This document shows positions 16,272-22,687 of a DNA stretch of 33,045 nucleotides, in pieces. The notes beneath the pieces were generated by a model that was given only the letters and a program-made list of their open reading frames with translations, ran no database searches and was not told where the DNA came from. The stretch lies in contig JAAYBF010000145.1 in assembly GCA_012718975.1 (NCBI GenBank), positions 1 through 33,045 of the forward strand, written 5' to 3'. Both the position numbers and the translations under genes were made by a program. This DNA comes from Solirubrobacterales bacterium. Lineage in GTDB: Bacteria; Actinomycetota; Thermoleophilia; Solirubrobacterales; Thermoleophilaceae. Each line of letters starts with the position of its first letter. Position 1 is the stretch's first letter.

Positions 16272-17126
16272 ATGTCAACGACCAGCGACACCCAGACACC
16301 CGCGGAGGCCGACGCCGACGCCGCGCTGAAGACACGCCACCGCTCGATGTGGGCGGCGGGCGGATACCCGGAGATGGTCGAGGCGTTCCTCGAGCCGCTC
16401 GGGCCGCGGCTCGTCGAGGCCGCGCGGATCGGCCCCGGCGACACCGTCCTCGACGTCGCCGCCGGGACCGGCAACGCATCGATCCCGGCCGCGCTGCGCG
16501 GCGCGCGGGTCACCGCCTCCGACCTCACGCCGGAGCTGCTCGAGGCCGGCCGTGCCCGGGCACGCGACCTCGGCGCCGAGCTCGACTGGGTCGAGGCCGA
16601 CGCCGAGCGGCTGCCGTTCGCCGACGGCGCCTTCGACAAGGTGATCTCGGCGATCGGCGTGATGTTCGCCCCCCACCACCAGGCCGCCGCCGACGAGCTG
16701 GTCCGCGTCTGCCGTCCCGGCGGCGCGATCGCGCTGCTCAACTGGACGCCGGAGGGGACGATCGGCGGGCTGTTCCGCACGATCGGTCCGTTCGCGCCCG
16801 CGCCGCCGCCGGGCGCGCAGCCGCCGCCGCTGTGGGGCAGCGAGGGGCACCTCGCGGAGGTGTTCGGCGGGCGCGTCGAGCTCGACCTGCTCGAGCGGGC
16901 GACGCTCGAGGTCACGGCCTTCGAGCGCCCGGGCGACTTCGCCGCCCACTTCAAGCGGCTCTACGGCCCGACGATCGTCGCGCAGGCAAACGCGCGGCGC
17001 GAGGGCCGCGAGCGGGAGTTCGAGGAGGCGCTCGACGGCTACTTCGAGCAGGCCGACCTCGGCGGTCCCGACGGCGCGCGGTTCGAGCTCGAGTACCTGC
17101 TTGCGCGCGGGGTGCGACGGCCGTGA
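16272..17126 (+). CDS. Class I SAM-dependent methyltransferase
   Basis: 284 residues with a class I Rossmann methyltransferase domain. Motif I is VLDVAAGTGNASIPAAL (SAM binding). It is followed by the acidic strand end VTASDLTPELL, motif IV-like FDKVISAIGVMFAPHH, and VRVCRPGGAIALLNWTPEG. The family includes UbiE/COQ5-like and small-molecule methyltransferases; no substrate signature is visible. ATG 16272 lies just after the HxlR intergenic region. The stop overlaps the next start by 4 nt (GTGA), so methyltransferase and flavoprotein are made together and may act on the same compound. Confidence 0.9.
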   Translation: MSTTSDTQTPAEADADAALKTRHRSMWAAGGYPEMVEAFLEPLGPRLVEAARIGPGDTVLDVAAGTGNASIPAALRGARVTASDLTPELLEAGRARARDLGAELDWVEADAERLPFADGAFDKVISAIGVMFAPHHQAAADELVRVCRPGGAIALLNWTPEGTIGGLFRTIGPFAPAPPPGAQPPPLWGSEGHLAEVFGGRVELDLLERATLEVTAFERPGDFAAHFKRLYGPTIVAQANARREGREREFEEALDGYFEQADLGGPDGARFELEYLLARGVRRP

Positions 17127-18337
17127 CGGGCCCGGCCCGCCCCGGCTACGACGCCGTCGTGGTCGGGGCGCGCTGCGCGGGCTCGCCGCTCGCCGCGCGG
17201 CTGGCGGCGGCCGGCTGGTCGGTGCTGCTCGTCGACCCCGCACCGCCCCCCGCCGACACGCTCTCGACGCACTTCCTGTACCCGAACACGGTCGCGCGGC
17301 TGGCCGAGCTGGGGGCGCTGGAGCGGATCGAGGCCGAGCACCGGCTCAACCCGGCGATCTACGCCGCCCGGTTCCTCGGGCACGAGGTGGTCGGCGACTT
17401 CACGCCGGTCGGCGGGTTCGACCGGATGTACGCGGTGACCCGGCCGGTGCTCGACTCCGCGCTGCTCGACGTCGCGCTCGCGGCGGGCGCCGAGACGCGC
17501 TTGGGCCGGCGCGTGACCGGCCTCCTCGGCGGCGGCGACGACGCCGACCCCGTGCGCGGGGTGGTCCTCGACGACGGCGAGACGGTCGCCGCCCGCTGGG
17601 TGGTCGGAGCCGACGGGCGGGCGTCGACGGTCGCCCGCCTGCTCGGGCTGGCCAAGCGCGAGCCGCTCGCGGGCGGGATGGGATTCCTGTTCTCCTACTG
17701 GAGCGGGCTGCCCGCCTCCGACCGCTTCCAGCTCGAGGTGCTGGAGTCCGAGACGCTGACCGTCTGCCCGTGCGAGGACGACCTCTCGATCGTCCTGCTC
17801 GGCGTCGTCCCGGAGGACACCCGCGGCGACGCCGCCGGCCGCCAGCGGCGCTTCCGCGCGGGCGTCGACCGGTTCGCGGAGTGGTTCGACCCCGACGCGC
17901 TGCGCCGCGGTGAGCAACGGTCGCCGGTCCGCGTGGCGCCCGAGTCGATGCTGCGCGGCTTCTTCCGCGACGCGGCCGGGCCGGGCTGGGGCCTGGTCGG
18001 CGACGCGGGGCACTTCAAGCACCCGAACACCGCCCAGGGGATCTCCGACGCGATCGAGCAGGCGCTCGAGGTCGCCGACCGGCTGATCGCCCACGACAGC
18101 CTCGACGGCTACGGCGCCTGGCGCGACGAGCGCGCCCGCGAGCACTACGAGTGGTCGTTCCAGTTCGGCCGCCTGCCCGACCCGGCCGTCGCCGGACCGA
18201 TATTCGCCGGCCTCGCCGCAGACCCCGCCGCGGCGCAGGACTTCCGCGACTCCTTCAGCCGCCTGAAGCGCCCCCGCAGCGACGTCATGCGCGACGACCG
18301 GCTGGCCGCCTGGTTCGGAGCCGGCGCTGCCGGCTGA
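17123..18337 (+). CDS. FAD-dependent oxidoreductase (geranylgeranyl reductase/halogenase-like)
   Basis: 404 residues. The N-terminal FAD site is YDAVVVGARCAGSPLAARLA (GxGxxG variant with the ARCAGS form common to this subfamily), with the ribose-binding Asp in VLLVDPAP. The DG motif is WVVGADGRASTVARLLG, and the GD motif is WGLVGDAGHFKHPNTAQGIS. The subfamily covers geranylgeranyl reductases, tryptophan-type halogenases and monooxygenases; the halogenase WxWxIP signature is absent. GTG 17123 overlaps the methyltransferase stop. The pair sits opposite an HxlR regulator, so a ligand-inducible tailoring or detoxification step is a reasonable inference. Confidence 0.9.
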   Translation: MTGPARPGYDAVVVGARCAGSPLAARLAAAGWSVLLVDPAPPPADTLSTHFLYPNTVARLAELGALERIEAEHRLNPAIYAARFLGHEVVGDFTPVGGFDRMYAVTRPVLDSALLDVALAAGAETRLGRRVTGLLGGGDDADPVRGVVLDDGETVAARWVVGADGRASTVARLLGLAKREPLAGGMGFLFSYWSGLPASDRFQLEVLESETLTVCPCEDDLSIVLLGVVPEDTRGDAAGRQRRFRAGVDRFAEWFDPDALRRGEQRSPVRVAPESMLRGFFRDAAGPGWGLVGDAGHFKHPNTAQGISDAIEQALEVADRLIAHDSLDGYGAWRDERAREHYEWSFQFGRLPDPAVAGPIFAGLAADPAAAQDFRDSFSRLKRPRSDVMRDDRLAAWFGAGAAG

Positions 18338-18448
18338 CATCCGTACGCGGCAGCGGGGCCTGGCGATCGCAGTGCACCGAGGTCGCGGCGATCACCGCGC
18401 CCGCTCCTCGCGTGGAGGACGGCGGCGGGCCGCCCTCCCGTCGCGCTG

Positions 18449-18745
18449 CTATGCCTTCGCCCGCCGCCGCGCTGCCTTGCGACCCGCCGCGCTGCGCTTC
18501 TCGGCCTTCGCCTTGCGGCTCCGGGCGGCCTTGCGCCCGGCGGCCCTGCGATCGCCGTGCGCGACGTGTCCGCGCAGCTCCGACACCGCCTCCTCGAGCC
18601 GCTCGACCGCCTCGCGTTGGGGCTTGGGCACCTTTGCGCCCGACTCGGCCTCGCTCGGCAGATCCGACAGCTGGCGCGCCACCTTCTTGCGCACGCCGCT
18701 CGTCCTCAGCCGCTCGTAGAGCTCCTTGTCCTCGGTCTTGCCCAC
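18449..18745 (-). CDS. Small basic protein with Lys/Ala/Arg-rich tail
   Basis: 98 residues from GTG 18745 (VGKTEDKELYERLRTSGVRK). The first half is a helical domain, KKVARQLSDLPSEAES, followed by a helix EAVERLEEAVSELRGHV. The last 35 residues are a low-complexity KAARSRKAKAEKRSAAGRKA-type tail like those of actinobacterial HU, Ku or histone-like proteins. GTG is preferred because AAAGGA (18757-18752) lies 6 nt upstream of it; a longer start at ATG 18793 remains possible (114 residues). DNA or RNA binding is inferred from the tail; no named family is recognised with certainty. Confidence 0.72.
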   Translation of the reverse strand: MGKTEDKELYERLRTSGVRKKVARQLSDLPSEAESGAKVPKPQREAVERLEEAVSELRGHVAHGDRRAAGRKAARSRKAKAEKRSAAGRKAARRRAKA

Positions 18746-18820
18746 CAGGGGTCCTTTCTCGATCGGTGGCTCGTGACTACCCGCTGACGCCACAGCCGAC
18801 TCGCCGCCCGCCGGTCCCTC

Positions 18821-19297
18821 CTACAGGGCAAGCGAAGCCGCTCGCAGGTGGAGGGTCTCGAGGCGGCGAAGCTGGGCGGTGGCTCGCTCCGCCAGCGAAC
18901 CGAGGTCGAAGCTCGCGAGATCCTCGCCGTGGGTGTGCTCCAGCGCCCGCCACAACCGGCGCTTGCCGGCGACGCCGAGCTGGAGCACCTCCAGCTCGAC
19001 GAGCCGGCTGAGCGGGGAGTAACTACGCCAGCGCCCGTTCGGCTTCAACCGCCCCAACCGCTCGCCGACCACGGCGACGGCCGGCTTCAGCCTGCTCTGC
19101 CCGACGTCGAGGCGATCCATGATCTGCTTCAGCGTCTCGCGATCCGCCTCGATCTCGGCGCAGATCTCCGCGAGCGCCGGACCGAAGTCCGGGTCGTCCT
19201 CGTTCGACCCGCGCAGTCGCCGGGCCAGCTCGACGCCCGCTGTCGCGCCCGCCAGATGATCGTTGAGGTAGGTCGGAAGCAGCTCCCCCACGGGCAT
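18821..19297 (-). CDS. Conserved hypothetical protein, all-helical
   Basis: 158 residues. MPVGELLPTYLNDHLAGATA opens a helical protein, and ETLKQIMDRLDVGQSRLKPA, GRLKPNGRWRSYSPLSRLVE and GVAGKRRLWRALEHTH follow. This pattern recurs as an unnamed family in Actinobacteria, and its helix lengths resemble a ferritin-like or four-helix bundle. No metal-binding ExxH pairs are obvious. ATG 19297 is chosen because family resemblance starts there; the reading frame stays open to 19594, but that extension has no recognisable protein character and is lower in GC. On the same strand as the small basic protein, 75 nt upstream of it. Confidence 0.75.
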   Translation of the reverse strand: MPVGELLPTYLNDHLAGATAGVELARRLRGSNEDDPDFGPALAEICAEIEADRETLKQIMDRLDVGQSRLKPAVAVVGERLGRLKPNGRWRSYSPLSRLVELEVLQLGVAGKRRLWRALEHTHGEDLASFDLGSLAERATAQLRRLETLHLRAASLAL

Positions 19298-19599
19298 CAC
19301 CCCGCGGAGAGGATCGAGCACGCGGGGGCCCACACGACACAGGTCGATCTCGGCCGCGACACGCCGACGGGCTACCCGGCCGGTGCGACGGCTCAAACAT
19401 CGCCCGCCGCGCGGCCCTGCCCAAACATCACGGTTCGCCCGGAAGGCGGGGATGCCCACCAGCTCCGTTCGGCCGCTCGGCGGATCTGCCGAGCGTCTCA
19501 TGCGGACGGAACCGACCGTCGCCGCAGATACGATCTGTAGCGGAGCGACCTGCGCCAGGAGCACCACCAATCGCCACCACGAAACGAAATCCACCTCGG
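19298..19599. other. Intergenic region upstream of the DUF433/PIN pair
   Basis: About 300 nt, less GC-rich than its surroundings and lacking a gene I can support. It lies between a minus-strand gene and the plus-strand DUF433 gene and should carry both promoters. The only clear element is the palindrome at 19525-19537. Confidence 0.5.
19525..19537. promoter_or_regulatory. Palindrome upstream of the DUF433 antitoxin-like gene
   Basis: CAGAT-ACG-ATCTG is a perfect 5-bp inverted repeat with a 3-bp centre, 62 nt before the first candidate start of the DUF433 gene. Antitoxins commonly bind such sites to repress their own operon; this link is inferred. Confidence 0.4.
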
Positions 19600-20277
19600 T
19601 TGGGAGCGGACGATCCGCGTATTTCGCGCGCGGTGTTCACGCTGCGGGAGACGGCCGGATACCTAGATGTACCGAAGTCGAACATCCAGCGGTGGGCGCG
19701 GCCGCCAGATGCCAAATCTCCGCTGATCACATGCTTTCCACCGCGCGGTCGCGAGGCAACCGTTCCCTTCATCGGCTTTGCCGAGGCGTTCGTACTATCG
19801 AGCTTCCGACGCGCCGGCGTCCCTTTGCAGCGAATTCGCCCGGCCGTCGAGGTGCTGACCAGAGAGATCGGGGTTGAGCATGCGCTCGCCTCTCGCCGTC
19901 TCTACACCGACGGGGCCGAGGTGCTCTTCGACTACGCGAACAAGCACGGCGAGCGAGAGGTGATGGATCTGGTCGTCGTGCGGACGCAGCAGCGACAGTT
20001 CGCGGAGGTGGTCAAGGACTACCTCCAGCGCATTCACTACGGCGGCGATGGGTGGGCAGATTCGGTGCGGCTCCCTGCCTACGGCGAAGCGGAGGTGGTG
20101 GTCGATCCGAAGGTGGCATTCGGCCTGCCGTTGCTGGTGCATGGGGGGGCGCGCGTCGAGGATCTCGTCGACCGCTTCCAGGCGGGGGACTCGGTCGCCG
20201 AGCTTGCCGCCGACTTCGACGTCCCTCCCAACGAGGTGGAGGATGTGATCCGCCTCGCTACCCGCGCGGCGGCCTGA
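19600..20277 (+). CDS. DUF433 protein with N-terminal MerR-like HTH (antitoxin-type)
   Basis: 225 residues from TTG 19600; GTG 19633 is an alternative start that would fit a leaderless message. The N-terminus (FTLRETAGYLDVPKSNIQRW) is a MerR/excisionase-like helix-turn-helix. The C-terminal 60 residues (VDPKVAFGLPLLVHGGARVE, DLVDRFQAGDSVAELAADFD) are a DUF433 domain, itself a small HTH module frequent in antitoxins. It sits 40 nt upstream of a PIN-like gene in the same direction, which is the normal order for VapBC-type pairs. Base composition is lower in GC than most neighbours, suggesting horizontal acquisition. It probably neutralises the downstream protein and represses the operon; not proven here. 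Confidence 0.85.
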   Translation: MGADDPRISRAVFTLRETAGYLDVPKSNIQRWARPPDAKSPLITCFPPRGREATVPFIGFAEAFVLSSFRRAGVPLQRIRPAVEVLTREIGVEHALASRRLYTDGAEVLFDYANKHGEREVMDLVVVRTQQRQFAEVVKDYLQRIHYGGDGWADSVRLPAYGEAEVVVDPKVAFGLPLLVHGGARVEDLVDRFQAGDSVAELAADFDVPPNEVEDVIRLATRAAA

Positions 20278-20317
20278 ACGGCAGTCCCCACACGACTGTG
20301 TCGGATAGTCGACCGCG

Positions 20318-20725
20318 ATGTCGCGCAGCACTGAGCAGCCCGCCGAGTTCTTCGTCGATCGCAGCCTCGGTAAGAGCATCGTCCTGGGCCTCCGCACCGT
20401 GGGGCTCACGGTCTACTCGATGGCCGATGTCTACGGCGAGCGGCGTGCTCAACTTCTGACCGACGAGGTCTGGCTCCGGGACGCAGGTCAGCGCGAATGG
20501 ATCGTTCTCACCAAGGACGACGCGATCCGCCGTCGACCCGCGGAGCGCGACGCCCTGACGGCAGCCGCCGTCCGAGCGTTCTGCCTGACCAACAGCAACC
20601 TGCGCGGCGTTCAACAGACCGAACGCTTCGTCGCCAACCGCCACCGCATCCTTCGCCAGGCGCGCAAGCCCGGCCCGTACATCTACGGGGTCTACGAGCA
20701 CAGCCTGAAGCGGCTCTGGCCCTAA
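20318..20725 (+). CDS. PIN-like domain protein (VapC45/DUF5615-like toxin candidate)
   Basis: 135 residues. EFFVDRSLGKSIVLGLRTVG opens like the PIN-like proteins partnered with DUF433 antitoxins, with the first acidic residue in FVDRSLG. WIVLTKDDAIRRRPAERDAL carries the central acidic pair (KDD) expected in a metal-dependent RNase pocket. A C-terminal AVRAFCLTNSNLRGVQQTE segment follows, but the last acidic ligand is not obvious. Members of the group are predicted ribonuclease toxins. A -10-like GATAGT ends 8 nt before ATG 20318, so a separate leaderless transcript is conceivable. Toxicity is inferred from the gene pairing alone. Confidence 0.8.
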   Translation: MSRSTEQPAEFFVDRSLGKSIVLGLRTVGLTVYSMADVYGERRAQLLTDEVWLRDAGQREWIVLTKDDAIRRRPAERDALTAAAVRAFCLTNSNLRGVQQTERFVANRHRILRQARKPGPYIYGVYEHSLKRLWP

Positions 20726-20811
20726 CCACCAATCTGAGACCCGCCTGCCCGCCGGCGTAGCTCGCCGCCGCGGGACGCTCCGGACTGGTCGATATCTACA
20801 AGCGCCGTGCC

Positions 20812-20854
20812 CGATGAGTAATCGTGCACCCCAGGCCCGAAAAATTACTCATCG
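20812..20854. repeat. 11-bp perfect inverted repeat, AT-rich
   Basis: CGATGAGTAAT (20812-20822) and ATTACTCATCG (20844-20854) are exact inverted copies with a 21-bp spacer, in an otherwise GC-rich 178-bp gap between the PIN-like gene and the cupin. It has no T tract. It lies 38 bp before the cupin -10 box, a usual place for an activator or repressor site. Confidence 0.6.
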
Positions 20855-20891
20855 AGCGGATTCGGCCCCGACCGCGCCCGCGGCGCGGCCC

Positions 20892-20897
20892 TAGGAT
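20892..20897 (+). promoter_or_regulatory. -10 box of a leaderless promoter
   Basis: TAGGAT followed by 6 nt and GTG 20904. No Shine-Dalgarno sequence precedes the GTG, so transcription likely begins at the start codon. Confidence 0.5.
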
Positions 20898-20903
20898 CGG
20901 CCC

Positions 20904-21302
20904 GTGTCCTTCACCCGTATCAACGTCAAGGCGGACCTCGAGGATCTCGGGTCGAACTTCGACGGCGCGCCCGGGCTGGAGTTCCGGCTGGCGACCAAGG
21001 CGCTCGGGCTGGAGCAGTCGGGACTGGGCTACCAGCGGATCCCGCCCGGCCACCGCTTCCCTTACGGGCACACCCACCACCGGCAGGAGGAGGTCTACCT
21101 CGTGGTTGCCGGCAGCGGGCGGATGAAGCTCGACGACGAGATCGTCGAGGTCTCGCAGTGGGACGCGGTGCGCGTCCCACCTGGTGTGTGGCGCGGCTAC
21201 GAGGCCGGCCCGGACGGCCTCGAGCTGCTCGTCATCGGCGCACCCAACCTCGGCGACGACCCGCGCGGCGACGTCGAGGGCCAGCGCGACTGGTGGGCGT
21301 AG
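20904..21302 (+). CDS. Cupin-domain protein
   Basis: 132-residue single cupin. The metal-binding motif is GHTHHRQEEVYLVVAGSGRM (three His and a Glu), and the second motif AVRVPPGVWRGYEAGPDGLE lacks the usual His, having Trp-Arg-Gly at that place. The start is GTG 20904 (VSFTRINVKADLEDLGSNF), supported by a -10 box 6 nt upstream and the family-like N-terminus. Function unknown: sugar isomerase, dioxygenase or sensor roles are all found in such short cupins. An 11-bp inverted repeat lies just upstream and could regulate it. Confidence 0.88.
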   Translation: MSFTRINVKADLEDLGSNFDGAPGLEFRLATKALGLEQSGLGYQRIPPGHRFPYGHTHHRQEEVYLVVAGSGRMKLDDEIVEVSQWDAVRVPPGVWRGYEAGPDGLELLVIGAPNLGDDPRGDVEGQRDWWA

Positions 21303-21335
21303 GCCTCGAGCCCCACCGGCGCCCGACGCGACCGG

Positions 21336-21349
21336 CGGGCCGTGGCCCG
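21336..21349. terminator. GC-rich inverted repeat between convergent genes
   Basis: CGGGCC-GT-GGCCCG in the 76-nt gap between the cupin and sulfotransferase stops. The centre is very short and there is no T tract, so a terminator role is only a possibility. Confidence 0.22.
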
Positions 21350-21378
21350 GACTCCAGTCGCGCCGGCGCTCGCGGCGG

Positions 21379-22107
21379 CTACTCGGCCGCCGGGCGCTCC
21401 GGGACCTTGTCCTGCGGCCCCTGGTTGCTCTCCCACCAGGCGTTGATCGCCTCGATCGCGGGGCGCATGATCAGGTTCTTCTGGAAGTTCTCGGTGTCGT
21501 TGACGTTCGGCACCGGGCCGTCCGGGACGGGCAGGTCGAGCAGCTCGCAGAGCGGCTCCCAGCCGTCGGCAGGGTTCCAGACGAGCAGGCGGTCGGCCGG
21601 AACGGTGTCGATGACCTCCTGGTTCCAGCGCTCCATGTCGGCGGCCATCTTGTCGGGGTCGCCGTCGGTGTTGACCAGCATCTCGGCCCGGCCCCACATG
21701 TCCTCGAGCAGGTCGAGCCAGCTGGCGTAGAGCGGGTCGATGAGGTACTGCGCCCTGACCAGGTGGTGCATGACGGTGTCGCCGAACCAGATCTGGGCGA
21801 TCGTGTCGTTCATGCTGCGCACCCAGCTCTCGGCCGAGCGGACGCTGAGGAGGACCTTGGCGTCGGGGTAGACGTCCATCAGCTCGCGCCAGTAGTACGA
21901 CCCGGGGAAGTCGACGATCGACTCCTTGCCGGCGAGCAGCTCGTCCCAGTCGGCGTTGCCCTCGAACGCCTTGCGCCACTGCGGGATGCTGGTGGCCGGG
22001 TCGGCCATCATGTCGCGCATGTGGTAGCAGGGCAGCCCGAGCATCTCGAGCGCGACGAGCTGGGTCGTGGTCGCGGTACGCGGCAGGCCCGCTCCGATCA
22101 GCTTCAT
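21379..22107 (-). CDS. Sulfotransferase family protein
   Basis: 242 residues of the Sulfotransfer_4 type, which would transfer sulfate from PAPS to a hydroxyl. The N-terminal phosphosulfate-binding loop is IGAGLPRTATTTQLVALEML; most relatives have GLPRTGTTS, so the Gly to Ala change in the loop is unusual. The 3'-phosphate motif is AKVLLSVRSAESWVRSMNDT. The rest is typical, with WNPADGWEPLCELLDLPVPD near the C-terminus. AGGAG lies upstream of ATG 22107. Taken with the sulfatase at 1441 the window encodes both sulfate addition and removal, but the two are 18 kb apart and need not be linked. Confidence 0.88.
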   Translation of the reverse strand: MKLIGAGLPRTATTTQLVALEMLGLPCYHMRDMMADPATSIPQWRKAFEGNADWDELLAGKESIVDFPGSYYWRELMDVYPDAKVLLSVRSAESWVRSMNDTIAQIWFGDTVMHHLVRAQYLIDPLYASWLDLLEDMWGRAEMLVNTDGDPDKMAADMERWNQEVIDTVPADRLLVWNPADGWEPLCELLDLPVPDGPVPNVNDTENFQKNLIMRPAIEAINAWWESNQGPQDKVPERPAAE

Positions 22108-22192
22108 ACGTGTGTTCTCCTAGCGATTGGAAGGGCGACATCCTATGTCCACGGGCGCCACAGCCCGTGAAGGGGCCGCTACGGGGTGCGCA

Positions 22193-22220
22193 TGTCGAGA
22201 ACGTCGGTCCGGCTCCGCTC
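22193..22220 (+). promoter_or_regulatory. Putative ECF42 autoregulated promoter
   Basis: TGTCGA at 22193-22198 matches the -35 motif that I recall for the ECF42 sigma group, and CGCTC at 22216-22220 follows after a 17-bp spacer as a -10-like element. It lies 53 nt before the YCII start. Literature recall of the motif should be confirmed. Confidence 0.45.
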
Positions 22221-22272
22221 ACCAGGTGAAGGGCCCCGAACCGACGCGGCCCCACGACACCAGGAGGTCACG

Positions 22273-22683
22273 ATGCCCAAGTACCTGCTCCTCAAGAACT
22301 ACCGCGGCGGCCCGGAGCCGCACCACCCGTTCCCGCCGATGGACCAGTGGGCGCCCGAGGACGTCGAGGCGCACATGGCCTTCCAGCGCCACGTGCGCGA
22401 GATGCTGCGCGACAGCGGCGAGTTCGTCGACGCGCAGGCGCTCACGCCCGACCGCACCTGGGTCCGCTACGGCGGCCCGGACGCGGCCCCGGTCACCAGC
22501 GACGGCCCGCTGCCGGAGACCAGCGACCTGATCGCCGGCTGGTTCATGATCGACGTCGACTCGCGCGAGCGGGCGCTCGAGGTGGCGGCCTACGTGTCGT
22601 CGGAGCCGGGTCCGCGCGGCGAGCCGATGTACGAGTGGATAGACGTGCGCGAGGTCATGTGGGAGGCCCCCGCGGCGGACTGA
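22273..22683 (+). CDS. YCII-related (DGPF) protein
   Basis: 136 residues of the YCII/DGPF family, a ferredoxin-like alpha-beta barrel. MPKYLLLKNYRGGPEPHH, then RHVREMLRDSGEFVDAQALT, TSDGPLPETSDLIAGWFMID (the DGP motif is present) and ALEVAAYVSSEPG are characteristic. AGGAGG (22262-22267) fixes ATG 22273. It sits 4 nt upstream of an ECF42-type sigma gene, the standard partnership of DGPF proteins, where they are thought to modulate or be products of the regulon. Biochemical role unknown. Confidence 0.92.
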   Translation: MPKYLLLKNYRGGPEPHHPFPPMDQWAPEDVEAHMAFQRHVREMLRDSGEFVDAQALTPDRTWVRYGGPDAAPVTSDGPLPETSDLIAGWFMIDVDSRERALEVAAYVSSEPGPRGEPMYEWIDVREVMWEAPAAD

Positions 22684-22687
22684 CGGC

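Noticed and set aside
19298-19594. N-terminal extension of the helical protein at 18821
   Set aside because: The extension has no protein-like pattern, lower GC, and holds the palindrome expected for a promoter region; family resemblance begins at ATG 19297.
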